A stretch of 46,353 nt of DNA from Rikenellaceae bacterium (GTDB lineage: Bacteria > Bacteroidota > Bacteroidia > Bacteroidales > Rikenellaceae): contig JAFPAT010000014.1 of assembly GCA_017425655.1 (NCBI GenBank), positions 1-46,353 of the forward strand, written 5' to 3'. The position numbers were made by a program, and so were the translations under genes. The notes under the pieces are model-generated. The model worked only from the letters and a program-made list of their open reading frames with translations, was not told the DNA's origin and made no database searches. Below, piece by piece: positions 18,137 through 25,262 of the stretch (positions within the stretch are counted from its first letter, which is position 1; every line of letters begins with the position of its first letter).

Positions 18137-18907
18137 ATGCAACTAAATCTTAAAAATCCGATCGTATTTTTCGATTTAGAGACCACGGGTGTCGATCCCT
18201 CGCGCGACCGAATCGTCGAAATTTCAACCATTAAGGTATTTCCCGACGGTCGTTCCGAGACAAAGACTCGTCGCCTGAATCCTGAAATGCACATCCCCGA
18301 GGAGGCAACTGCGGTACACGGTATTACAGACGAAGATGTGGCAAACGAACCACCTTTTCGCTCGATAGCCAAGTCGCTGGCAACCTATCTTGAAGGGTGT
18401 GATTTCGGTGGTTTCAATTCGAATAAATTCGATGTTCCGGTGCTTGTTGAAGAGTTCTTGCGCGTAGGTGTAAATGTCGATTTCAGGAATAGAAAATTTA
18501 TCGATGTGCAGAATATCTTCCACAAAATGGAGCAACGCACATTGACAGCTGCATATAAATTCTACTGCGGAAAGGAGTTGGAGGATGCTCACTCGGCCGA
18601 GGCCGATACGCAGGCGACCTACGAGGTGTTGATGGCACAATTGGATCGCTATCCCGATTTGCAAAATGATGTCGCTTTCCTGGCCGATTTTTCGGCACGA
18701 GGACAGTCGGCAGATTATGCAGGACGTATTCTTTACGACGATAAAGGGGTAGAGGTTTTTGGTTTTGGCAAACATAAGGGTCGCAGTGTCGCCGCCGTAT
18801 TCCGAGAAGAACCGAGTTACTATTCATGGATGATGAATGGCGATTTCCCGCTTTACACCAAGAAGGTCATCACCGAGATTCGTCTGCGAGATAAGAACGA
18901 GAAATAA
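18137..18907 (+). CDS. DEDDh 3'-5' exonuclease (DnaQ-like)
   Basis: 256 residues. The exonuclease domain has all five expected residues: Asp13 and Glu15 (FFDLETTG), Asp99 (NSNKFDVPVL), His152 and Asp157 (HSAEADTQAT). Residues ~205-245 form a second small conserved segment (GVEVFGFGKHKGRSVAAVFREEPSYYSWMM), resembling the DUF3820-type tail often fused to such exonucleases. It may proofread for the replicase, which fits its place 4 bases after dnaN, but a repair or RNA-trimming role is equally possible because the alpha subunit DnaE is encoded elsewhere (29441-33424). Confidence 0.9.
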   Translation: MQLNLKNPIVFFDLETTGVDPSRDRIVEISTIKVFPDGRSETKTRRLNPEMHIPEEATAVHGITDEDVANEPPFRSIAKSLATYLEGCDFGGFNSNKFDVPVLVEEFLRVGVNVDFRNRKFIDVQNIFHKMEQRTLTAAYKFYCGKELEDAHSAEADTQATYEVLMAQLDRYPDLQNDVAFLADFSARGQSADYAGRILYDDKGVEVFGFGKHKGRSVAAVFREEPSYYSWMMNGDFPLYTKKVITEIRLRDKNEK

Positions 18908-18933
18908 AATCGAAAGGCTCTATTATTACAAAA

Positions 18934-20754
18934 ATGAAGAGACTAATTTTTACGGCTGTTGCCGTTTTAACTCTGTTGTTGGCTATTGAAGTGGTTGCTC
19001 AATCGCCCGTTGTGAATCGCTCGGAGAGCATTGTTCGCATCGAGGGTGATAGTTACTACGTGCATACCGTAGAGGCCGGGCAGACGCTCTATTCGTTGGC
19101 AAAGGCTTACGACGTAACAACATCTGCTATTGTTCATTACAACCCTCTTGTTGCAGGAGGTTTGAAGGCCGGACAAGTGCTGAAAATCCCCGCTGTGGGA
19201 GTTTCGCAGCCGAAGATGTCGCAACGAAAGATCAACCGTCTGTTTGACGAGCACGAAGTTAAGCAGGGCGAAACGGTCTATTCGATTTCGCGAATGTATG
19301 CCGTGCCCGTTGCAACGTTGCTCGAAGATAATAAATCGCTCGATCCGACACACATTGCTATCGGTCAAATCATTTTAATTCGTAAGGCAGATAAGGGCGA
19401 TGGCAATGAGCAGGAGTCGATGCAGCAGCTTTCGGAGTACAAAGATGCACTTAACAGTGTTTCGAATGATTATATCTATCATCTTGTAACTCATGGCGAA
19501 ACGATATATTCACTCTCAAAGCTCTATGGTATTTCGCAGGATGAGTTGATCGAGATGAATTCGCTCACCGATGGCTTGAAGGCCGGATCGATGATTCGAG
19601 TTGGCGTAGCTCCGCAGGCGACGCTTCCTCCCGAAGATAGCGAGATAACAGATCAGTCGCAGGATGAGTCTGGAGTCAATCAACCTTCACTGGGTGAGAA
19701 TGTCGAAATTGTACCGACCGAGAGTAGTCGCCACGCCGATATCGCATTGATGTTGCCTTTGCGTGCAGATGGCAGTACAGCAAGCGTAAGCTATTTGGAA
19801 TTTTATCAGGGATTCTTGATCGGAATGGAGGATTTGAAGAATGAGGGCTTGTCATTTACGGTAAATCTTTACAACTCGGCTCGTTCGGAGGATAAGAGTG
19901 TAGAGATCGTTGATTCGCCTGAATTTGAAGGTACTGATTTGATCATTGGCCCCGTCTATGACAACGAAATTAACGCTGTGTTGCCGTATGCCGTTGAGAA
20001 TCGCATTGCGGTAGTGTCGCCTCTCGCAGCAACTGATTCGCTCCATTCGCCAGTTCTGTTTGGAATGGCTCCGAAGGAGAGCGGAAAGATTGACAAAATG
20101 CGCCAGATGTTTGCAGACGAAGACAATGTCGTTCTGGTTTATGGAACGTCTATCGATCAAGAGTTTGATGCAGAGGTGCGTGAGGCGTTGAGTGGTAAGA
20201 ACTTCAGCAGCTACAATTATGTCGGCGGAGAGATTCCCGGCTCACTATTCAAGAGTGAAAAGCGTAATGTCTATGTCGTTTTGGCTAAAAATGAGTTGGA
20301 GGCAGATAAGATTCTGGCCGCATTAAGCTCGGCCCACAACAACCTCGTAAGTCGTTCGCAACTTCACTCGGCTTCGGTAAATGTCATAGGCTCATCGCGT
20401 TGGAATCGTTTTAACAACATCGATCGCAACCTCTATTTTAAGTTGGGAGTACGATATATTACCTCTTATCTTGCGAAGCGTGGCAATGCGGTGGTTAATC
20501 GTTTCGATTCTCAATATATTGACTCATTCCAGTCGTTGCCTTCGATGTATTCGTATCGCGGTTACGATGCGGCAATGATTTTTGGTCATGCTGTTTTGTC
20601 GCCCCTCGGAGTTGTCGGATATGTGCAATCGCAGCTACACACTCCTTTGCAAACGACATATCGTTTTGCGCAAGCGCAGGAGGGTGATACCTACGTAAAT
20701 CAGGAGTGGGTAATTGTTAAATACAATAGCGATTACACGATTTCGGGCGAATAG
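18934..20754 (+). CDS. Triple-LysM protein fused to a periplasmic-binding-protein-like domain
   Basis: 606-residue exported protein. Signal peptide to about residue 23 (LLLAIEVVAQ). Three LysM repeats follow at ~41-86 (YYVHTVEAGQTLYSLAKAYD), ~107-150 (HEVKQGETVYSISRMYAVP) and ~182-224 (YHLVTHGETIYSLSKLYGIS), each with the GxTxYSxS/A core that binds peptidoglycan. After an acidic linker, residues ~268 to the end look like a type I periplasmic binding fold (ADIALMLPLRADGS, YQGFLIGMEDL, TDLIIGPVYDNEINAVLPYA, IAVVSPLAAT). LpoA, an activator of penicillin-binding proteins, has the same kind of fold, which suggests a wall-synthesis regulator; this is inference. It lies 26 bases after the exonuclease and 37 before the GIN-domain gene. 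Confidence 0.85.
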   Translation: MKRLIFTAVAVLTLLLAIEVVAQSPVVNRSESIVRIEGDSYYVHTVEAGQTLYSLAKAYDVTTSAIVHYNPLVAGGLKAGQVLKIPAVGVSQPKMSQRKINRLFDEHEVKQGETVYSISRMYAVPVATLLEDNKSLDPTHIAIGQIILIRKADKGDGNEQESMQQLSEYKDALNSVSNDYIYHLVTHGETIYSLSKLYGISQDELIEMNSLTDGLKAGSMIRVGVAPQATLPPEDSEITDQSQDESGVNQPSLGENVEIVPTESSRHADIALMLPLRADGSTASVSYLEFYQGFLIGMEDLKNEGLSFTVNLYNSARSEDKSVEIVDSPEFEGTDLIIGPVYDNEINAVLPYAVENRIAVVSPLAATDSLHSPVLFGMAPKESGKIDKMRQMFADEDNVVLVYGTSIDQEFDAEVREALSGKNFSSYNYVGGEIPGSLFKSEKRNVYVVLAKNELEADKILAALSSAHNNLVSRSQLHSASVNVIGSSRWNRFNNIDRNLYFKLGVRYITSYLAKRGNAVVNRFDSQYIDSFQSLPSMYSYRGYDAAMIFGHAVLSPLGVVGYVQSQLHTPLQTTYRFAQAQEGDTYVNQEWVIVKYNSDYTISGE

Positions 20755-20791
20755 CCGTTAGTAGTTAGAATACAAAATTAAGATTATAGCA

Positions 20792-21514
20792 ATGAAGAAA
20801 TTAATTCTTACTGCCATTATGGCTGTTACTGCTATTGCAATTTGCAATGCAAAAGCCCCCATTAAGGGTAATGGTGCAGAGAAAAACGATGCTCGCACAA
20901 TTGAGTCATATAACGCGATTTCGGTTGCTGACGGTATCGCATTGAACTTCTCGAAGGATCATCTTTCGGGCGTAGTGGTTACAGCTGATGAGAATATTCT
21001 CGAATATATCGTTACAGAGGTTGTTGGTGGCGAATTGATAATCCACTATAAGGCCGGCGAGAATGTAAAACCGAAAAAGACCCCGGTTGTTACCGTGCCT
21101 AATAATGGAACAATTACCAAACTGACCGTTGGCAACAACTGCAAATTTACCATTAAGGAGACTTTGGAGGTTGAAGGTATGACTATCAAGGCTCTGGGAG
21201 GTGCGCAGATCGAGATGAAGATCGACGCTCGCCAGACGGTGCAGGTCGAGTTGCAGGGTAATGCGAAGTGCGAATTGACGGGTAACGCCGGCGAACTGAA
21301 ACTCGTTATGGAGGGTGGCGCAAAGTACAATGGCTACAACTTCAAAGTTAAGAATGTCGTTTGTGAGTTGGCCGGCGGTAGCGATGCGAAGGTGCTTTGC
21401 TCAGACCGTATTGATTCGGCTGATTTGTCTGGCAATAGCACTCTCTACTTCAAAGGCGATTGCGAAATTGGCAAGGTAAAGTTGAAGGGCGGATCGACTA
21501 TCGGAAATCGATAG
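20792..21514 (+). CDS. Head GIN domain protein (DUF2807), secreted
   Basis: 240 residues with a signal peptide (MKKLILTAIMAVTAIAICNAKA). The rest is a beta-helix-like repeat of short strands with Gly/Asn turns: ISVADGIALNFSKDH, ITKLTVGNNCKFTI, MTIKALGGAQIEMKIDA, VELQGNAKCELTGNAGELKLVMEGGAKYN, ADLSGNSTLYFKG. This is the DUF2807 putative adhesin/head-GIN family of Bacteroidota, likely located in the periplasm or at the cell surface. Function unknown. It is the last gene before a hairpin terminator, probably in one transcript with the LysM-fusion gene. Confidence 0.9.
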   Translation: MKKLILTAIMAVTAIAICNAKAPIKGNGAEKNDARTIESYNAISVADGIALNFSKDHLSGVVVTADENILEYIVTEVVGGELIIHYKAGENVKPKKTPVVTVPNNGTITKLTVGNNCKFTIKETLEVEGMTIKALGGAQIEMKIDARQTVQVELQGNAKCELTGNAGELKLVMEGGAKYNGYNFKVKNVVCELAGGSDAKVLCSDRIDSADLSGNSTLYFKGDCEIGKVKLKGGSTIGNR

Positions 21515-21530
21515 TCAAATACGTACAACA

Positions 21531-21569
21531 AACAGACGATCGTAGCCCATCGGGTTGCGATCGTTTGTT
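21531..21569 (+). terminator. Hairpin terminator of the dnaN cluster
   Basis: 18-base stem (21531-21548 with 21552-21569) that pairs fully in plus-strand RNA if three G-U pairs are allowed, with a 3-base loop. The same wobble pairs become A-C mismatches on the other strand, so it favours plus-strand transcripts. Confidence 0.7.
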
Positions 21570-21632
21570 ATTTATACACTTTGTTATATCTACTTTTATA
21601 TAATTAAGGTGTAATATTTCATTGGGAATCGT

Positions 21633-21640
21633 TATCTTTG
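21633..21640 (+). promoter_or_regulatory. -7 promoter element of rex
   Basis: TATCTTTG, 26 bases before the ATG at 21667. No TTG at the standard -33 spacing. I found no convincing Rex-type TTGTGAA/TTCACAA operator here. Confidence 0.6.
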
Positions 21641-21666
21641 CATTTAGAAAACGAAATTTTACGACT

Positions 21667-22314
21667 ATGAGCAATCTTCCGAGTAATATCCCCGAAAAGA
21701 CTATCGAACGATTGAGTGAATATCGACGTACATTGTTGCGTTGCCATAAGCAGGGTATTACGCATATCTTCTCGCATGTGCTAGCAGGTATGCACGGCAT
21801 TACAGCTGTGCAAGTGCGTCGCGACTTAATGTTGATCGGTTTTTCGAGCGATACGAAGAAAGGGTATGATGTTAAGGTCCTGATTGACTTTATTTCGTCG
21901 ATCTTGGATAGCGAATCGCCGATGAATATTGGTGTAATCGGAATGGGCCATTTGGGTCAAGCAATCACCAAATATTTCAATAGCAAAGACCTGAAATTGA
22001 AGATTACAGCTGCTTTTGATATTGATGATCAAAAAGTTGGAACGATGATTGATGGCATTCCGGTATTTCATATGAGCGAGTTTGAGGATCGCGTAGCCGA
22101 GTTGGGAGTCAATATCGTTGTGCTTTCTTCGCCTGCTCGTGTAGCCTCGGATTTGGTTGTGCCAATCATCAATGCCGGTATTAAGGGAGTATTGAACTTT
22201 ACCTCGAAGCCATTGAACCTCCCACACGGCATTGTCGTTGAGAATTACGACATTACCACGTTGCTCGAAAAGGTAGCCTACTTCGTAAAAGAGAACGAAG
22301 AGAAGGATATTTAA
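21667..22314 (+). CDS. rex: Redox-sensing transcriptional repressor Rex
   Basis: 215-residue NADH/NAD+ ratio sensor that represses fermentative and respiratory genes when NADH is low. An N-terminal winged helix (IPEKTIERLSEYRRTLLRCH, and GITAVQVRRDLMLIGF) is followed by a Rossmann domain with NIGVIGMGHLGQAI and further conserved parts (IVVLSSPARVASDLVVPI, GVLNFTSKPLNLP). The ATG at 21667 (MSNLPSNIPEK) is chosen; the in-frame ATG at 21622 lies before the -7 element. The ribF-like gene starts 18 bases later, so the two are probably co-transcribed. Confidence 0.95.
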   Translation: MSNLPSNIPEKTIERLSEYRRTLLRCHKQGITHIFSHVLAGMHGITAVQVRRDLMLIGFSSDTKKGYDVKVLIDFISSILDSESPMNIGVIGMGHLGQAITKYFNSKDLKLKITAAFDIDDQKVGTMIDGIPVFHMSEFEDRVAELGVNIVVLSSPARVASDLVVPIINAGIKGVLNFTSKPLNLPHGIVVENYDITTLLEKVAYFVKENEEKDI

Positions 22315-22332
22315 TCATCAATTATACGCGCG

Positions 22333-23100
22333 ATGAAAGTTCATTACGGATTCGACTCTCTGCCATTATTCAAAGCTCCCGTTATAACGGTTGGCTCATA
22401 CGATGGTGTGCATGGAGGTCATCGCGTCATTTTACAACGAATTTGTGAATTAGCCAACGAAAATGGGGGAGAGAGTATCGTTATAACCTTTGCTCCTCAT
22501 CCTCGTATCGTTTTAGGTAAGGCCGAAGGACTAAAACTACTTAATTCGCTCGAAGAAAAGATCGCTCTTTTGGAAGAGGTAGGCATTGATAATTTGATTA
22601 TTGCTCCATTCACCGAGGAGTTCAGCCGATTATCCTCGGAAGAGTATGTGCGAGATTATCTTGTTGGCAAGATCGGTGTTAAAACTTTGGTAGTAGGATA
22701 TAATCACCATTTCGGTCATAACAAAGATGGAGATTTCAGATTCCTGCAATCGTTGCAGTCGCAATATGGTTTTGAGGTTCACGAAATTCCTCGTCAGCAA
22801 ATTGACGAAGAGAAGGTCAGTTCGACCGTTGTTCGCAGATTGATTTCCGAAGGTGAAATGGCTCACGCATCACATCTATTGAATAGACCATACCTGCTGA
22901 TTACCAGCGTGAATGGAAAGGGAGAATGTGTGGATATAGATCCATATAAACTCCTCCCTCCAATGGGTCACTATGAGGTGGATATTGAGGGCTATGGCCG
23001 TGCTGAATTAGAGATATTGTACGAGGGTGTGAGAGTGCTAACTGGCTTACAGCAACACTGTAAGCAACCTATAAGAATAGACTTTATTAGTAGCAAATAA
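22333..23100 (+). CDS. RibF-like FAD synthetase with degenerate, kinase-less C-terminus
   Basis: 255 residues against the usual ~310 of bifunctional riboflavin kinase/FAD synthetase. The N-terminal FMN adenylyltransferase half is present: VITVGSYDGVHGGHRVIL with the nucleotidyl-transferase HxGH, ITFAPHPRIVL, IIAPFTEEFSRLSSEEYV, VVGYNHHFGHNKDGD, and KVSSTVVRRLISEGEMAHASHLLNRPY. The next region should be the flavokinase with its GRxLGFPTAN ATP/Mg site, but that motif is absent. Only an eroded ~70-residue tail remains (ITSVNGKGECVDIDPYKLLPP to IRIDFISSK). It probably makes FAD from FMN but not FMN from riboflavin. The stop is clean and no frameshift is visible, so this is a stable short form. 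It follows rex after 18 bases. Confidence 0.82.
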   Translation: MKVHYGFDSLPLFKAPVITVGSYDGVHGGHRVILQRICELANENGGESIVITFAPHPRIVLGKAEGLKLLNSLEEKIALLEEVGIDNLIIAPFTEEFSRLSSEEYVRDYLVGKIGVKTLVVGYNHHFGHNKDGDFRFLQSLQSQYGFEVHEIPRQQIDEEKVSSTVVRRLISEGEMAHASHLLNRPYLLITSVNGKGECVDIDPYKLLPPMGHYEVDIEGYGRAELEILYEGVRVLTGLQQHCKQPIRIDFISSK

Positions 23101-23108
23101 TAAAAAAG

Positions 23109-23128
23109 CGACAAATATATCGACAAAT
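23109..23128 (+). repeat. Tandem CGACAAAT direct repeat before guaB
   Basis: Two identical 8-base copies at 23109-23116 and 23121-23128, 12 bases apart, covering the expected -33 region of the guaB promoter. Possible operator. Confidence 0.4.
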
Positions 23129-23142
23129 CGAAAAAAAGATGT

Positions 23143-23150
23143 TATCTTTG
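23143..23150 (+). promoter_or_regulatory. -7 promoter element of guaB
   Basis: TATCTTTG, 21 bases before the guaB ATG, so the leader must be very short. No TTG at -33; that position carries the CGACAAAT repeat. Confidence 0.65.
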
Positions 23151-23171
23151 TCAATTAAAACCCATTAGCTT

Positions 23172-24644
23172 ATGTCATTTATTACCGATAGAATCAAGAC
23201 CGAGGGCCTTACGTTCGACGACGTGCTCCTCGTTCCGGCATACTCGGAAGTATTGCCCCGCGAAGTGGATATCACATCTAAATTCACTCGCAACATCCGT
23301 CTTAACACCCCGATCGTTTCGGCTGCAATGGATACCGTAACCGAGGCAGAACTTGCTATCGCCATCGCTCGCGAGGGTGGTATCGGTGTGATTCATAAGA
23401 ATATGAGCATTGCTGCACAGGCTGCACAGGTACGCAAGGTTAAGCGCGCTGAAAATGGTATGATCTATGATCCTATCACCATTTCGAAGGATAACACCGT
23501 TGGCGATGCGCTGAAATTGATGCACGACAACAAGATCGGCGGTATCCCTGTTGTGAATGATGCGAATATCTTGATCGGTATCGTAACCAATCGCGACCTG
23601 CGTTTCCAGCGCGATATGTCGCGTAAGATCGAGGAAGTGATGACCCATGAGGGTCTGGTTACAACGACCAATCCCGATTTGGCACACGCTGCCGACATTC
23701 TGTTGCAGAATAAGATCGAGAAACTGCCCGTAGTTGATGCTAACGGCAAGTTGGTCGGTCTGCTTACTTATAAGGATATCACCAAAGTACAGCAGAATCC
23801 CAACGCATGCAAGGATGCGAAGGGTCGTCTGCGCGTAGCTGCGGGTGTGGGTGTTACTCCCGACTCGATGGAACGCGTTGCTGCGCTGCACGACTCGCAG
23901 GTCGATGTTGTTGTACTCGACTCGGCTCACGGCCACTCGAAGAATATCGTTAATCTGTTGAAGCAGATTAAAGCTACATATACCGATATCGACGTTGTTG
24001 TTGGTAATATCGCAACGGGCGAGGCTGCTCGTTACTTGGCTGACGCAGGTGCCGACGGCGTTAAGGTTGGTATCGGTCCCGGCTCGATCTGTACAACTCG
24101 CGTTATTGCAGGTGTAGGTGTTCCCCAGTTGGAGGCTATCTATGACGTTGCAAAGGCATTGAAGGGTAGTGATGTAGGTATCATCGCCGATGGTGGTCTG
24201 CGCTATTCGGGTGATATCGTTAAGGCTCTGGCTGCCGGTGGCGACTGCGTAATGGCAGGCTCAATGTTTGCAGGTGTAGAGGAGTCGCCCGGTGAGACGA
24301 TTATCTATAACGGCCGTAAGTTCAAGACCTATCGCGGTATGGGCTCGTTGGAGGCTATGCAGTGCGGCTCGAAGGACCGCTACTTCCAGGGCAACGAGAC
24401 CGACACCAAGAAGCTCGTTCCGGAGGGTATCGCAGCTCGCGTTCCGTTCAAGGGTACGTTGGCAGAGGTTATCTACCAGTTGGTAGGTGGTCTGCGTTCG
24501 GGTATGGGCTACGTAGGTGCGAAGAATATCGAAGCATTGAAGAAGGCTCAATTTATCCGCATTACCAACTCGGGTGTTCAGGAGTCGCATCCGCACGATG
24601 TAGCTATCACGCGTGAGGCTCCTAATTACAGCCGTGGAGAGTAA
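23172..24644 (+). CDS. guaB: IMP dehydrogenase
   Basis: Oxidises IMP to XMP with NAD+, the committed step to GMP. 490 residues, standard length. The TIM-barrel start ([24 protein letters not shown] is the family opening), two CBS domains in the ~95-200 region ([20 protein letters not shown] and [20 protein letters not shown]), and the catalytic loop [11 protein letters not shown] with Cys307 are all present, followed by the flap [10 protein letters not shown]. The stop at 24644 is four bases before the thioesterase ATG, indicating co-transcription. Confidence 0.98.
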   Translation: MSFITDRIKTEGLTFDDVLLVPAYSEVLPREVDITSKFTRNIRLNTPIVSAAMDTVTEAELAIAIAREGGIGVIHKNMSIAAQAAQVRKVKRAENGMIYDPITISKDNTVGDALKLMHDNKIGGIPVVNDANILIGIVTNRDLRFQRDMSRKIEEVMTHEGLVTTTNPDLAHAADILLQNKIEKLPVVDANGKLVGLLTYKDITKVQQNPNACKDAKGRLRVAAGVGVTPDSMERVAALHDSQVDVVVLDSAHGHSKNIVNLLKQIKATYTDIDVVVGNIATGEAARYLADAGADGVKVGIGPGSICTTRVIAGVGVPQLEAIYDVAKALKGSDVGIIADGGLRYSGDIVKALAAGGDCVMAGSMFAGVEESPGETIIYNGRKFKTYRGMGSLEAMQCGSKDRYFQGNETDTKKLVPEGIAARVPFKGTLAEVIYQLVGGLRSGMGYVGAKNIEALKKAQFIRITNSGVQESHPHDVAITREAPNYSRGE

Positions 24645-24648
24645 AACG

Positions 24649-25062
24649 ATGCTCGAATATAAGGTACAGATTCGCGCACGCTACCGCGATACCGACCAGA
24701 TGGGTATTATCCATCACTCGAACTATGTTGCATATTTCGAGGAGGCTCGCGGTGAGGCAATTCGTCAGCTCGGTCTTTCGTACAAGGAGATGGAGGATCG
24801 TGGTATAATGATGCCTGTTGTGGATGTGCAGTTGCACTACTACGCACCCGCTTATTACGACGATCTGCTGACCTTTGTAGTACGAGTAGAGAAGATGCCG
24901 ATGGCTCGCATCGAGTTCTTCTATGATGTCTATAATCAGCGCGAGGAGTTGATCAATAAGGGCAAGGTGGTGCTCGGCTTTATGCACAGCACGACACGCC
25001 GACCTTGTCGTGCTCCCGAATGGTTTTTGGACGTGCTGCGTAAAGCAGGATTGGAGGATTAA
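24649..25062 (+). CDS. Acyl-CoA thioesterase, hotdog fold (YbgC/4-HBT-like)
   Basis: 137-residue single hotdog-domain thioesterase. ATG at 24649 (MLEYKVQIRARYRD) is four bases after the guaB stop with a GGAGAG stretch upstream; the frame also runs back into guaB but that part is not conserved. The family signature RYRDTDQMGIIHHSNYVAYFEEAR contains the catalytic aspartate, and PVVDVQLHYYAPAYYDDLLTF is the second conserved block. Substrate is unknown; relatives hydrolyse short acyl-CoA or acyl-ACP. The link to guaB appears transcriptional only. Confidence 0.9.
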   Translation: MLEYKVQIRARYRDTDQMGIIHHSNYVAYFEEARGEAIRQLGLSYKEMEDRGIMMPVVDVQLHYYAPAYYDDLLTFVVRVEKMPMARIEFFYDVYNQREELINKGKVVLGFMHSTTRRPCRAPEWFLDVLRKAGLED

Positions 25063-25109
25063 CAATTGAGGGCAGTAGCAAATCTGATTCCTCATAAAAT
25101 AAAAAACTG

Positions 25110-25143
25110 ACGAGGATCGATCCATATACGGGTCGGTCCTCGT
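25110..25143 (+). terminator. Hairpin terminator of the guaB unit
   Basis: 14-base stem (25110-25123 with 25130-25143) with two G-U pairs in plus-strand RNA, 6-base loop, followed by TGTTTTAT. Confidence 0.75.
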
Positions 25144-25170
25144 TGTTTTATGCCATTTGTGCGGCTTGTT

Positions 25171-25195
25171 TGTCATTCAATGTGTCAAAATGTCA
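25171..25195 (+). repeat. Three TGTCA direct repeats upstream of htpG
   Basis: TGTCA at 25171-25175, 25183-25187 and 25191-25195, just upstream of the sigma-54-like promoter. They could be an activator binding site, though the distance to the promoter is short for a classic enhancer. Confidence 0.35.
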
Positions 25196-25206
25196 GCAAA
25201 AACGAG

Positions 25207-25223
25207 CTGGCACATAGTTTGTT
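25207..25223 (+). promoter_or_regulatory. Sigma-54-like -24/-12 promoter of htpG
   Basis: CTGGCACATAGTTTGTT. It matches YTGGCAC at -24 and TTG followed by W at -12, separated by the correct spacing; the only key deviation is T instead of C in the -12 GC. Transcription would start near 25233, about 30 bases before the htpG ATG. No TAnnTTTG element exists in 25144-25262, unlike most other leaders in the window. Confidence 0.5.
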
Positions 25224-25258
25224 TATATAGTTATCGGAAAATAACTAAAAACTATATA
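25224..25258 (+). repeat. Nested inverted repeats in the htpG leader
   Basis: TAGTTAT (25228-25234) pairs with ATAACTA (25241-25247), and TATATAGT (25224-25231) pairs with ACTATATA (25251-25258). The two pairings share the left arm and exclude each other. Confidence 0.4.
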
Positions 25259-25262
25259 AACT

